A DNA stretch of 12,025 nt from Nitrospirota bacterium (GCA_005877535.1 VBOM01000019.1:1-12025); one strand, 5' to 3'; positions 1-7,429 are shown, counted from the stretch's first letter. Numbers and translations are program-made. The notes: generated by a model not told the origin, from the sequence alone.

Positions 1-1064
1 CCAACCGACAGAGTGTTGACCGATGAGCCAGTCTCCGTGTAGCCGTCGATCGTGACCCTGTGCGTGATCGTCGGCAGAGCGGAAGCCAGATTGATCGTAT
101 GCACACCCGCGCCGGCGATATTGAACACGATCGTGTCGAAATCTGCGCCCGTGTTGGCAGTGGTGATCACTGTACGCAATGAGCCCGCACCCGCATCGTT
201 CGTATTAGTGACGGTTAAGGTCCCCAGCGCATGGTCCCAGGCCGCCTGCGTGCTTGCACCGATCACAACTGAAGTGTCAATCGATCCGGTGGTGACCTCG
301 AGTTGCCAGTCTGCGTACTCAGAGGCACTGCCTGTCCGGTCCGTGCTCGCAGCCACATCAGCGCCGGTGAGAGTGGCCAACGTGTTCATTGCCAGTTGCC
401 CGGCTTCGCCACGGCCAAAGTCACAACCGTAGATCAGGAGGTCAGCGTCAGCGGATAAGCTCCGACCAATCTGTTGAAACTGTTCGGCATAGCTCGTGCT
501 GATCGAATCTTGCGTGAGGAAGCTGGCGCCGAGATGCATCTCGGCTTCGGTGCCATCACCAATCAGGTGGATCGCATCGATGCCCGTACGGCCCGCAAGA
601 ATCTCTGCCATTTGGGCTACGCCGTCACGGGACGGGTCGAGCACGTGCACTTCGACGTTGGGGCTGATGCCGTCGAGGAGTTGCTGGTAGTCGCGGACGC
701 TAGGGGACAGAAACACGATTTCCTGGCGGGCAGCCGATGCATCAAGCGCCGCCAGGGCATCGAAGAGAGCTTGGTCGCCAGTCGGCGCAGCGGGCGGTTC
801 TCCGGTCGGCGCAGCGGGCGCGGTATCTGCTGTCGCAGTTTTTTCAGCCGAGAAGGATGCATCAGCCTGGCTTTGCGCGACCTGCTCGGTGGTAACCTTG
901 CTCGCTGTCGCAGCCGACGCGCCGTCGAACATGATGCGCGATTCGAGCGAAAGCAATGACCCGCCGAAGGTCGACAGGGTGACGACGCGCGCATCCGCGG
1001 AGGCATGGTTGGGCCCTCGCGCTGGCTTGACTGCCGTTTTCTTCTGCTTACGTGGAATTCTCAT
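1..1064 (-). CDS. Giant surface/adhesin-like protein, N-terminal part (LEPR-like motif, DUF4347, beta-helix start); cut by left edge
   Basis: The frame is open from an ATG at 1064 to the window edge (354 codons, no stop), so only the N-terminus is seen. Residues 1-30 are basic. Residues 40-50 read LESRIMFDGAS, a variant of the LEPR-xLL/MFDGA motif that opens many very long secreted bacterial proteins. A low-complexity Ala/Pro/Thr linker follows. Residues 115-280 match DUF4347: IVFLSPSVRDY, then IHLIGDGTEAEMHLG, then LLIYGCDFGRGEAG and DVAASTDRTGS, ending in a W-x-LE strand. From 281 the LTVTNTNDAGAGSLR and HTINLASALPTIT stretches resemble right-handed beta-helix/CSLREA-type repeats. Such proteins are normally exported without a Sec signal and sit at the cell surface. 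The genes just upstream encode a TolC/HlyD/M50 export set, so this is their likely cargo. No good Shine-Dalgarno precedes the ATG; the start rests on the basic N-terminus and on the sigma-54 promoter about 36 bases upstream. In the position where the family usually has the His of SHG there is Asp170. Confidence 0.85.
   Translation of the reverse strand, partial: MRIPRKQKKTAVKPARGPNHASADARVVTLSTFGGSLLSLESRIMFDGASAATASKVTTEQVAQSQADASFSAEKTATADTAPAAPTGEPPAAPTGDQALFDALAALDASAARQEIVFLSPSVRDYQQLLDGISPNVEVHVLDPSRDGVAQMAEILAGRTGIDAIHLIGDGTEAEMHLGASFLTQDSISTSYAEQFQQIGRSLSADADLLIYGCDFGRGEAGQLAMNTLATLTGADVAASTDRTGSASEYADWQLEVTTGSIDTSVVIGASTQAAWDHALGTLTVTNTNDAGAGSLRTVITTANTGADFDTIVFNIAGAGVHTINLASALPTITHRVTIDGYTETGSSVNTLSV
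781..820 (-). repeat. Two-copy 24-base direct repeat coding Ala/Pro/Thr/Gly linker
   Basis: The 16-base word gtcggcgcagcgggcg occurs at 781-796 and again at 805-820, a 24-base period. It codes two copies of an eight-residue PAAPTGE/D-type unit in the linker between the LEPR-like motif and DUF4347. It is a small in-frame tandem duplication, likely variable in length between strains. Confidence 0.6.
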
Positions 1065-1110
1065 GGCATAGGGACGAAACCACTGGTCCTAGATCCTCAC
1101 CATAGAATCT

Positions 1111-1127
1111 AGCAAGGGTGGTGCCAG
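1111..1127 (-). promoter_or_regulatory. Sigma-54 (RpoN) -24/-12 promoter for the giant surface protein
   Basis: On the minus strand the sequence reads CTGGCACCACCCTTGCT. This matches the RpoN consensus TGGCAC-N5-TTGCW, with exactly ten bases between the invariant GG and GC. The predicted transcript start is near 1100, giving a leader of about 36 bases to the ATG at 1064. The site implies that the surface protein is transcribed on its own, under an enhancer-binding activator, separately from the export genes. Confidence 0.7.
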
Positions 1128-1230
1128 TTCTCGTAGCAAATTCATCTTTTTTACTGGCCAGTTAGACTGTACTCGGTGGGGAGGTTCGTCGAAGGCTGCA
1201 GAATGCGCTTTGGAGCGACATATACTGGTC

Positions 1231-1251
1231 TGACACCTTTGAGGGGGGTCA
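1231..1251. promoter_or_regulatory. Imperfect palindrome, candidate activator (enhancer) site
   Basis: A 21-base imperfect dyad with arms TGACACC and GGGGTCA around a 7-base centre (6 of 7 positions pair). Its centre is about 140 bases upstream of the start predicted for the sigma-54 promoter, a typical distance for an enhancer-binding protein site. It also lies 30-50 bases past the stop codon of the M50 gene and could instead be a weak hairpin at the operon end, but no T-run follows it. Confidence 0.3.
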
Positions 1252-1280
1252 ACAGTGAGAGCTGGCACTACGTATCTGTC

Positions 1281-3413
1281 CTAGGCACCGCTTTCGCGTA
1301 TGAAGATGCGGGCGCCCTGCTCCCAGGCTCGTTGGGCGAAGCTGATACGAGGGCCCTTCACCAGCACGGTCCCTCGCACAGCTTGGTTCCATCGGGGCGA
1401 CGACCCGACGAGATGCAGGGTAACGCGATAGACGGAGGTTTCCGGTTTCAATCTGCGATTGGCATCTTCTCGAACCGGTACGTCTCCGCCATAGAGAGAT
1501 GCAAGGTAGGGCACCGTGAAGCTGCTTTCGTCGATGTCTCGAATCTCGACAACCAGCGCCTCCAAGCTCGGCCGATCCGGCCCCTGGGGAATGAATCGAG
1601 CTGATTGACCCGCGTGGAGATAGCCGACGTCCGTCTCGGGAGCCAGTGCATGCAGCTCTTCACCCGCCGGATCAATCACGTACGCGAGTGGCAGCTCCTT
1701 GTTGATCCACTGTCCCACGTGCAGGGCTTCCGCTCGGTCGGTCACCACTCCCGCGATCGGCGTCGTTAGTGCTAGATTCCGCTGCTGCTGTAGTAGGTCT
1801 TCAAACTGTGAGAGGCGAGCCTTCAAGGTTTCCAACGTCACCTGGTGCTTCGCGAGCTCTTGCCGGTCGACGAACTGGCGCTGGCCCCTCAACTGCTCTA
1901 CCTCAATCCGCTTACGTGTCAACGCCATATCTTTTTCAAGCACCGGCGATTCCAACACAACCAGCCTGTCCCCCACTTCCACCCGCCGCCCTTCTTTTGC
2001 CGCCAGTTCGACAATCCTCCCAGGCACCGGCGCATAGATTGTGGCGTGTGGCGTCGATTCCAACACCGCAGGGAGGCTGATGCGATCGGACCAGGGAATG
2101 AACAGCACTGCCATCAGGAAGGCCAGGAAACCGACCGATGCCCATGCTCGGCCCTGTTTAGGAATCGCTCCGCGTAAGGTCCACCAGGCCTTGAGCTCGC
2201 GCACGATCGGGAGCACGATGAACCAACCGATCTCGATTGCAAATAAGATCAGGCCCAAAAGTTTAAAAAAATAGTGGTACACCATCAGCGCGATGCCGAG
2301 AAACAGCGTGACGCGGTATGCCCACACCCCCCAGGCAAACCAGACCAAGAATCGGCGTTGGGCAGCGGCAACCGGCTCGGGCATCGGCATATCCAGGCCG
2401 AGCAGGAGTCGCCGTAGTTGCCACCGCCCGAAGGCAAAGGCTCGATCGTGCAAGTTGGGAATACCTAACAAATCGGAGAGCACATAGTACCCATCGAATC
2501 GCATGAACGGGCTCAAATTAATGCCAGCGCCTACCATCAGACTCGTGGTCGCCACGATAAACACTAAGCTCCGCGCCACGCCGTCATCGAGAAAGTTCCA
2601 CGCGAAAATCGCCAGGGCGGCCAACGCGCATTCGACGACCATCCCGGCGGCGCCGATGGCGGCACGCTGGTGACGGGAGGTCAGTTTCCACGCATCGGAG
2701 GTGTCCGAATACAGCATCGGCACCATCACGACCATGGCAATGCCCATGGTGGGGACCCGACAGCCATAGCGTGTCGCCGTATAGGCATGCCCAAGTTCAT
2801 GAAACATTTTGACGACGGCCAGGCTGAGGGCGTACAGCGCGAGGCCACGCGGGGTGAAAAAATGCAGGACGGTGGCTGTGAATGTGTCCCACTGCCGCGA
2901 GACGAGATAGACACCCGCCAGCCCGATGAGCGCGATAATCCAGGCAATCGATTTTGAAAAGAGCCAGTCGACGAAGGGAAGAGTCGCGCGCAGGAATCGA
3001 TCCGGCCGGACCAGCGGAATCTGGAAGAATAGATAGTGGTGGACGAGCCACATCAGCCATTGTGGCCTTGCGGCTTCTACATAGGCCACATAAGCTCGGT
3101 AGCCCCCCTGCGGTGGTTCCCGCATAAGATGGTTCCCATATAAGAACCGTAGAAGATCGTCGATATCCTGCCTGGTGGCGTGGCAGGTTGTCTCCGCACG
3201 GATCTGCGACAGGACAGCCTGTGCCGATTGATCATTCCAACGCGAAAGAATCTGGTAGGCAGCCCAGCCGATCTGAAAATATTTCCCGCGGACCGGATCG
3301 ACGATGACCCATGTGGGCGAACCGTCGGTGGCTGAGGCACCAGCGATGAGCCGCAGATCCTCACGCAACGGAGGCAGCACGGCATCCTGCTTGGGGAGCG
3401 TGGCCGGCTTCAT
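1281..3413 (-). CDS. PqqD-like / M50 site-2 protease / HlyD-like fusion, polytopic export protein
   Basis: 710 residues from the ATG at 3413, which overlaps the stop of the upstream adaptor gene as ATGA; an ATG at 3425 is the alternative. Residues about 14-98 resemble a PqqD-like domain (REDLRL, then VIVDPVRGKYFQIGWAAYQIL, then a small helical bundle). A membrane block of several segments follows (about 154-440). It carries the zinc-protease motif HELGH at 205-209 and the second M50 motif FMRFDGYY with Asp307. From about 445 to the end it is HlyD-like: a lipoyl half (YAPVPGRIVELAAKEGRRVE), a coiled-coil hairpin at about 492-546, the second lipoyl half (TTPIAGVVTD) and a beta-barrel part. So one protein joins substrate recognition, intramembrane proteolysis and a periplasmic arm. 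Both motifs are intact, so proteolysis is plausible. The family is usually annotated as site-2 protease/biotin-lipoyl-binding protein; its substrate is inferred here from the adjacent giant protein gene. Confidence 0.92.
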   Translation of the reverse strand: MKPATLPKQDAVLPPLREDLRLIAGASATDGSPTWVIVDPVRGKYFQIGWAAYQILSRWNDQSAQAVLSQIRAETTCHATRQDIDDLLRFLYGNHLMREPPQGGYRAYVAYVEAARPQWLMWLVHHYLFFQIPLVRPDRFLRATLPFVDWLFSKSIAWIIALIGLAGVYLVSRQWDTFTATVLHFFTPRGLALYALSLAVVKMFHELGHAYTATRYGCRVPTMGIAMVVMVPMLYSDTSDAWKLTSRHQRAAIGAAGMVVECALAALAIFAWNFLDDGVARSLVFIVATTSLMVGAGINLSPFMRFDGYYVLSDLLGIPNLHDRAFAFGRWQLRRLLLGLDMPMPEPVAAAQRRFLVWFAWGVWAYRVTLFLGIALMVYHYFFKLLGLILFAIEIGWFIVLPIVRELKAWWTLRGAIPKQGRAWASVGFLAFLMAVLFIPWSDRISLPAVLESTPHATIYAPVPGRIVELAAKEGRRVEVGDRLVVLESPVLEKDMALTRKRIEVEQLRGQRQFVDRQELAKHQVTLETLKARLSQFEDLLQQQRNLALTTPIAGVVTDRAEALHVGQWINKELPLAYVIDPAGEELHALAPETDVGYLHAGQSARFIPQGPDRPSLEALVVEIRDIDESSFTVPYLASLYGGDVPVREDANRRLKPETSVYRVTLHLVGSSPRWNQAVRGTVLVKGPRISFAQRAWEQGARIFIRESGA

Positions 3414-4774
3414 AGCCCAATCCATGGTCGGATGGCGGAGATCGGGCGACGGAACAGATAGGTGAACAACAGTACCTGCTCTCCATAGATTTTGGCACTT
3501 CCTTGCCAACCGATACGGAATTCCGAGGACCCCTGCCCAAGCTGTGCCATCACGCGGTAGGCCAGCCTATTGTTCGACAAGACCTCCGCATGGTAACTCG
3601 CATGACTAACCGTGGCAGGAACGCTGGAGAAGGGATTGGCATTCAGGAAGAGTGCCACCGATGCGCCTTCGTGCAACACAATGGCATCTTCCACCGGCAG
3701 ATCGATCCGAACCTCCAGCTGTTGCGGGTTCGCCAGTTCCATGATGCGTTGGCCGACCACGACCGGTTTCCCTATCCAATCGGACTTGTCCGTGTAGAGC
3801 AACAGCCCGGCTTGCTCTGCCTTCACCTCGACCTTCGCCAACCGTTCATAAGTATAGTTCCGCTCGGTTTCTCGCAACTCGACTTCGGCTTTCGACAACG
3901 GAACTTCGGCCTTTTGTTCCGCTTCCACGAATGAGCCTTGCGCCGCGCGCCGATACTGCGCCATCGCCACGTCGAGGTTCCGTTCCGCAACGTCATACTC
4001 ACTTCTGAACGTGGTGTCTTCGTATTTGAACAAGACTTGGCCTTCGGACACGGCGGTATTGGGGAGGACGAGAATCTCGGCGATGACACCGTCGATCGGC
4101 GCGCTCACGATCAGAGGATCCTTTGCGACAATCTTCGCAGGCGCCAGCGTCGACATAGGGACGGGAATGGCCAGTGCGCCCAGCGTTGCAGCCGCGAGTA
4201 TCCACGTCGTGGTCCGGCTCAGTCCCCATCGCCACCGACGGCTGTTCGATGGGCCGACGGCATGCCAAGCATAGGCATAGGCTTCGCTGAGCCGCTGCAG
4301 GATCGGCACCTCGAAGTCCGCCCATGGTTGGTCCCGCGTCAGCCACAGACCGCCGAGGATCTGTCCACCCGGGTGCTTGAGCGGACACCATAGTCCATAG
4401 CCTGGAGTAAATTCCTTCCAGTCTGGTCTGAGTTCGGTAGGACAATCCGCTTCCGTGACGTGACTGATGTCCGGCCCTGTCGAGGTCCTGCGCAGACCTC
4501 CAATCAATCGCTCGGTCCATTGCATCAAGGGCACGGTGCGATCCACCACCGGGACGCTCGATGCGGCTCTTACCTGATAACTCTGTGTCGACGGGTTCGG
4601 CGGGCTGAGCAGGATTGCTTGTTGATAGGGAATCAACCGGCGCGTTTCATTGACGAAGAGAAATTGCAGTTCTTGCTGGGTCTGGACGGCGCGAACCTTC
4701 CCTTCCACCTGAAGCAACGTGTAGACCACCGCGTTCTTCGGCAGGCTGTGTGGCTTACTTTCTGCTGCGATCAT
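3410..4774 (-). CDS. HlyD-type periplasmic adaptor with cytoplasmic GAF-like N-terminal domain
   Basis: 454 residues. Residues about 20-170 form an alpha/beta region before any membrane segment, resembling a GAF-type sensor (ELQFLFVNETRRLIPYQQAILL opening helix and strand; PGYGLWCPLKHPGGQILGGLWL near its end). One membrane segment follows at about 190-208. Then comes a membrane-fusion-protein body: a first lipoyl half (IVSAPIDGVIAEILVLPNTAVSEGQVLF), a helical hairpin at about 255-320, the second half and a C-terminal beta-barrel. The start ATG lies one base after the stop of the preceding adaptor gene, and the stop overlaps the M50-fusion start, so all are translated as one unit. The role inferred is an inner-membrane adaptor linking the M50 fusion to the TolC channel, with a cytoplasmic domain that could sense a ligand or contact a partner. 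Ordinary HlyD proteins have only a short cytoplasmic tail. Confidence 0.88.
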   Translation of the reverse strand: MIAAESKPHSLPKNAVVYTLLQVEGKVRAVQTQQELQFLFVNETRRLIPYQQAILLSPPNPSTQSYQVRAASSVPVVDRTVPLMQWTERLIGGLRRTSTGPDISHVTEADCPTELRPDWKEFTPGYGLWCPLKHPGGQILGGLWLTRDQPWADFEVPILQRLSEAYAYAWHAVGPSNSRRWRWGLSRTTTWILAAATLGALAIPVPMSTLAPAKIVAKDPLIVSAPIDGVIAEILVLPNTAVSEGQVLFKYEDTTFRSEYDVAERNLDVAMAQYRRAAQGSFVEAEQKAEVPLSKAEVELRETERNYTYERLAKVEVKAEQAGLLLYTDKSDWIGKPVVVGQRIMELANPQQLEVRIDLPVEDAIVLHEGASVALFLNANPFSSVPATVSHASYHAEVLSNNRLAYRVMAQLGQGSSEFRIGWQGSAKIYGEQVLLFTYLFRRPISAIRPWIGL

Positions 4775-4775
4775 A

Positions 4776-5564
4776 TCAGTGTGGGAGTTCAGCGAACGAG
4801 GCGGTCCCGCTCATGCCTGCCAGCACATTGTCGGGCTGGGTGCGGAACAGACCCTTCACCTTCACCGTCTGGCTGGCAGGGTCGACGTTCGCGCCTATGT
4901 CCTGAACCACGGCTGGGTAGCGGAGTCCCGTTTCATCTACGGCGTACTCGAAGGGCGTGCCGACCTTCAGCCACGCGAGGGACTTCGACGGCAAAATGAG
5001 CGCGATCTCGAGCAGGCTATCATCCAACAGGCTAATGAGCTGGTCGTTGGGAAATACATTTTCGTGTTCGTTCACGATCGTTTTGACGACACGTCCGGGA
5101 AAGGGTGCGCGCACCGTGCAGCCTTTCACATTGACTTGCGCAGCGCTCACGGCGGCGAAAGCTTTTTCGGCTTCGGCCTGAGAGACATCGATTTCGAGTG
5201 TCCCAACGGAATCGTGCTTGGCGAGCCGGAGGTTGTTCTCGTAGGTCTTTCTCCTGCCGCGATATTCCGCCTGGGCGCTCGCCAGTTCCGCCTCATACTT
5301 CGAACAGTCGAGGGCGACCAGGAGGGCTCCTTTTTTAAACCGCTGTCCCTCCTTGAAGGGCAACTGGCTGATCCGTCCCTGAACCTGGCTGGCTAAGGTG
5401 GCTTGTGCGGTCGCCTTCACCACCCCTCGGATCGTGCTGAGTTCTGCCGCGCTGCTTGCGGGCTTGGGATCTGACTTGGTGCCGGCCGTTGCCAGCAGCA
5501 TCGATGTCAGGAGCCACAGGCCCAGGATCGAGCCACCGATCAGCAGCCAACGGGGACAGGTCAT
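4776..5564 (-). CDS. Short HlyD/RND-type periplasmic adaptor (membrane fusion protein)
   Basis: 262 residues from the ATG at 5564. That start is preferred over one nine codons upstream because AAGGAG (5573-5578) sits 8 bases before it and because the ATGA overlaps the TolC-family stop. One N-terminal hydrophobic segment at about 6-27 is an anchor or uncleaved signal. A first lipoyl half lies at about 55-86 (ASQVQGRISQLPFKEGQRF), a short alpha-hairpin at 87-147, a second lipoyl half at 148-182 (VRAPFPGRVVKTIVNEHENV) and a beta-barrel to the end. The short hairpin and length fit RND/CusB-like adaptors rather than classic HlyD, but no RND pump is encoded nearby. It probably stacks with the TolC-family protein and the second adaptor to span the periplasm. 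Confidence 0.9.
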   Translation of the reverse strand: MTCPRWLLIGGSILGLWLLTSMLLATAGTKSDPKPASSAAELSTIRGVVKATAQATLASQVQGRISQLPFKEGQRFKKGALLVALDCSKYEAELASAQAEYRGRRKTYENNLRLAKHDSVGTLEIDVSQAEAEKAFAAVSAAQVNVKGCTVRAPFPGRVVKTIVNEHENVFPNDQLISLLDDSLLEIALILPSKSLAWLKVGTPFEYAVDETGLRYPAVVQDIGANVDPASQTVKVKGLFRTQPDNVLAGMSGTASFAELPH

Positions 5565-7099
5565 TTGAGTAACTCCTTGCTTTTCGCCCATCGCGTACGA
5601 ATTTCAAGGGCAAGGTCCGCCACGCTCTGTTCCTGCGTCAGATCGTTGGGCAGCACATCTTCTCCGACGGCGGCCAGGAGCGACGCCCAGGAGCTTTGGA
5701 GTTCCGCCTCCATGGCATCGTATCGCAGTTGCGCCGCTACCTGATTGACTCGCTCGCGCAGCATGGCCTGTTCGCTCAATCGGGCCATCCGCCATGCCAG
5801 GCGCGTCTGATCGGCAATTTGGGACTGCGTGTCGTGATAGAGCCTCGCTGTCGAGGTTTCTTTCTTCGCCTGTGCCACCTGCGCCACGCTGACATGCACT
5901 TGCGACATGATGGCCATGGTCAGCGCGAGAGTCTGCGTGTGCAGAACCTTATCTTGCGCCTCAATGGTCTTCGCCCGGGCCGGATACCGAAATATGTTCA
6001 GCAAGTTCCAGCTGGCCCGTGCGGCATAGGCGGCCCAATTGTTATGGAAGAGAAAGCTGTTGCTGTTGTAGTTCTCGCCGACTTGGAGATTCAGGCTGGG
6101 GAGCATTTCAAGGAGTGCCGCTTTGGCCTCGCGCGCGTTGATGCGACGACGGTAATCGATCATCCTCAGCTCCGGGCGTGCTTCCAGAGCCCGATCCTCC
6201 AGCACCGTCATATCAAGCGGAAGGTTCAGCGTTCTGGCCTCTCGCTCAGGAACCATGAGTACCATCTCGTGCTCTCGTCCTGGGGGAAGATTGATCAGCG
6301 CGGCCACTTGAAGCTTCGCTGCAACGAGCTCCCGGAACAGCTGTTGAATGTATCGTTGCGTATTCAGGAGATCGAGCTTGTACTGCAAGGGAACCAGCGG
6401 CGAACTGAGCTTTTCATCCTGGACGGCTTGGGCCTTCTCGAGAGCGTTCTTGACCCACTCATCCAGCATCTTCAGGGACGGAAGAATCCGCTCCGCGCTG
6501 ACGGCCCGCCAATAGGCGGCCCGCACATCCTGCATCACGCGATTGGCCACGCGCCGCCGTTCTTCCTCAGCGATCATCACGTCGTCGGCCGCCTGCTTCG
6601 CCCGGATGTATGACATTCCGAAATCCAACACATTCCAGCTGAGTGACAGATCGCCCGAGAAAACGTTTTTTTCAGACGAGGTAAAGGGTTCGAGGACCTG
6701 GTTCCCCGTAATCAAGGACCGCGCAAATCCTCCGGTGAAATTATTGCGACCGTCGAATCCTGCGTTCGCCGCAAGACGAGGCAACATTGCATAGTGAGAC
6801 AGGTCGAGTTGGGTCTGCGCCAGCATCTTGTGCATCAGCTCGACGCGCGCGTCGAGGTTATACTTCAGCGCGCGCGCCATCGCTTCGTAGAGATCGATCG
6901 GTCCGGAGACGGGTTCTTGATCCTTTGTCAGAACGGCCCGGTCTTCATACACTCGTGATTGCACCTCGGCCGTCGTCAACGGTATCGGTTTGATTGCACA
7001 ACTGCTCAGACCGATGATGGCGAAGGTCGTCAGCACCGCCAGCAAAGGGCCGGTCATGCCGCACGATCGTTCGGTTGGATAATTTAGCCCGTTCACCAC
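5561..7099 (-). CDS. TolC-family outer-membrane efflux/secretion lipoprotein
   Basis: 512 residues from the GTG at 7099, which has AGGAAAG at a good distance (AGGA at 7107-7110). A TTG at 7159 would add 20 residues with no ribosome site, and an ATG at 7057 would begin right at the signal peptide. The signal ends in LSSC, a lipoprotein box, so the mature protein starts at a lipidated Cys. Long amphipathic helices and the two outer-membrane-efflux repeats follow (for example LSLSWNVLDFGMSY after the first helix pair and ARASWNLLNIFRYPARAK in the second). The family forms trimeric outer-membrane barrels with periplasmic alpha-tunnels. It is first in the four-gene operon and provides the exit channel for whatever the adaptors and the M50 fusion move, most likely the giant surface protein. 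Confidence 0.93.
   Translation of the reverse strand: MVNGLNYPTERSCGMTGPLLAVLTTFAIIGLSSCAIKPIPLTTAEVQSRVYEDRAVLTKDQEPVSGPIDLYEAMARALKYNLDARVELMHKMLAQTQLDLSHYAMLPRLAANAGFDGRNNFTGGFARSLITGNQVLEPFTSSEKNVFSGDLSLSWNVLDFGMSYIRAKQAADDVMIAEEERRRVANRVMQDVRAAYWRAVSAERILPSLKMLDEWVKNALEKAQAVQDEKLSSPLVPLQYKLDLLNTQRYIQQLFRELVAAKLQVAALINLPPGREHEMVLMVPEREARTLNLPLDMTVLEDRALEARPELRMIDYRRRINAREAKAALLEMLPSLNLQVGENYNSNSFLFHNNWAAYAARASWNLLNIFRYPARAKTIEAQDKVLHTQTLALTMAIMSQVHVSVAQVAQAKKETSTARLYHDTQSQIADQTRLAWRMARLSEQAMLRERVNQVAAQLRYDAMEAELQSSWASLLAAVGEDVLPNDLTQEQSVADLALEIRTRWAKSKELLK
5573..5578 (-). promoter_or_regulatory. Ribosome binding site deciding the adaptor start
   Basis: AAGGAG on the minus strand, 8 bases before the ATG at 5564 and inside the last codons of the TolC-family gene. 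It fixes the adaptor start and indicates translational coupling through the ATGA overlap. Confidence 0.75.
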
Positions 7100-7193
7100 G
7101 TCACTTTCCTGTTCAGACACATTCGTTGAGCCAGACCTATTCCGCTCTGCGCCAGACAACAGAACTCTGCTGCCCGGCCACCCGACCGATAGA

Positions 7194-7212
7194 ACTAATA
7201 CGACCTATTAGT
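7194..7212. promoter_or_regulatory. Perfect 7-base dyad upstream of the export operon, possible operator
   Basis: ACTAATA and TATTAGT flank a 5-base centre, a perfect dyad about 95 bases upstream of the chosen GTG start of the TolC-family gene. Its size and placement suit a dimeric repressor or activator site. No regulator gene is visible nearby to pair with it. Confidence 0.3.
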
Positions 7213-7315
7213 GTCTGGTTATGAGAACCAATGGGGCCTGTTTTTATATTGTTTTCTTATGAGAGTACTCACTTGCTGTGGTTTGTCATCTTTTTTCCGC
7301 TTATGGGACATCTCT

Positions 7316-7429
7316 TTATCGGTTTGGTCATGGCTAAAATTGAGCGAAAGCCTCTCCTGCCTCTGGGGATGATCATCGCAATCACACGGCGAGGTATGCG
7401 CTCAATTTTAGCCATGACCAAACCGATAA
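7316..7429. repeat. Perfect 31-base inverted repeat with concentric central palindrome
   Basis: The arms 7316-7346 and 7399-7429 are exact reverse complements over 31 bases, separated by 52 bases. The spacer holds the 10-base palindrome GATGATCATC (7368-7377), whose centre coincides exactly with the centre of the outer repeat, plus a 4-base pairing (7351-7354 with 7391-7394). The whole 114 bases can fold into one long hairpin. No transposase gene and no obvious target-site duplication flank it. It could be a small non-autonomous mobile element, a structured RNA or terminator, or a recombination substrate; the sequence alone does not decide. Confidence 0.9.

Noticed and set aside
3414..3509. 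Longer N-terminus of the M50 fusion from a TTG at 3509
   Set aside because: It would overlap the preceding adaptor gene by about 100 bases. The ATG overlapping the adaptor stop as ATGA (3413), or the one at 3425, is far more likely.
5696..6613. 305-codon plus-strand open frame opposite the TolC-family gene
   Set aside because: It is an antisense shadow: the minus strand encodes a clear TolC-family protein, and the plus-strand product has no domain and a His/Arg/Leu-rich shadow-like composition.
7100..7159. TTG start of the TolC-family gene at 7159
   Set aside because: There is no ribosome site before it, and it would put 54 residues ahead of the lipobox Cys; the GTG at 7099 has AGGAAAG at proper spacing.
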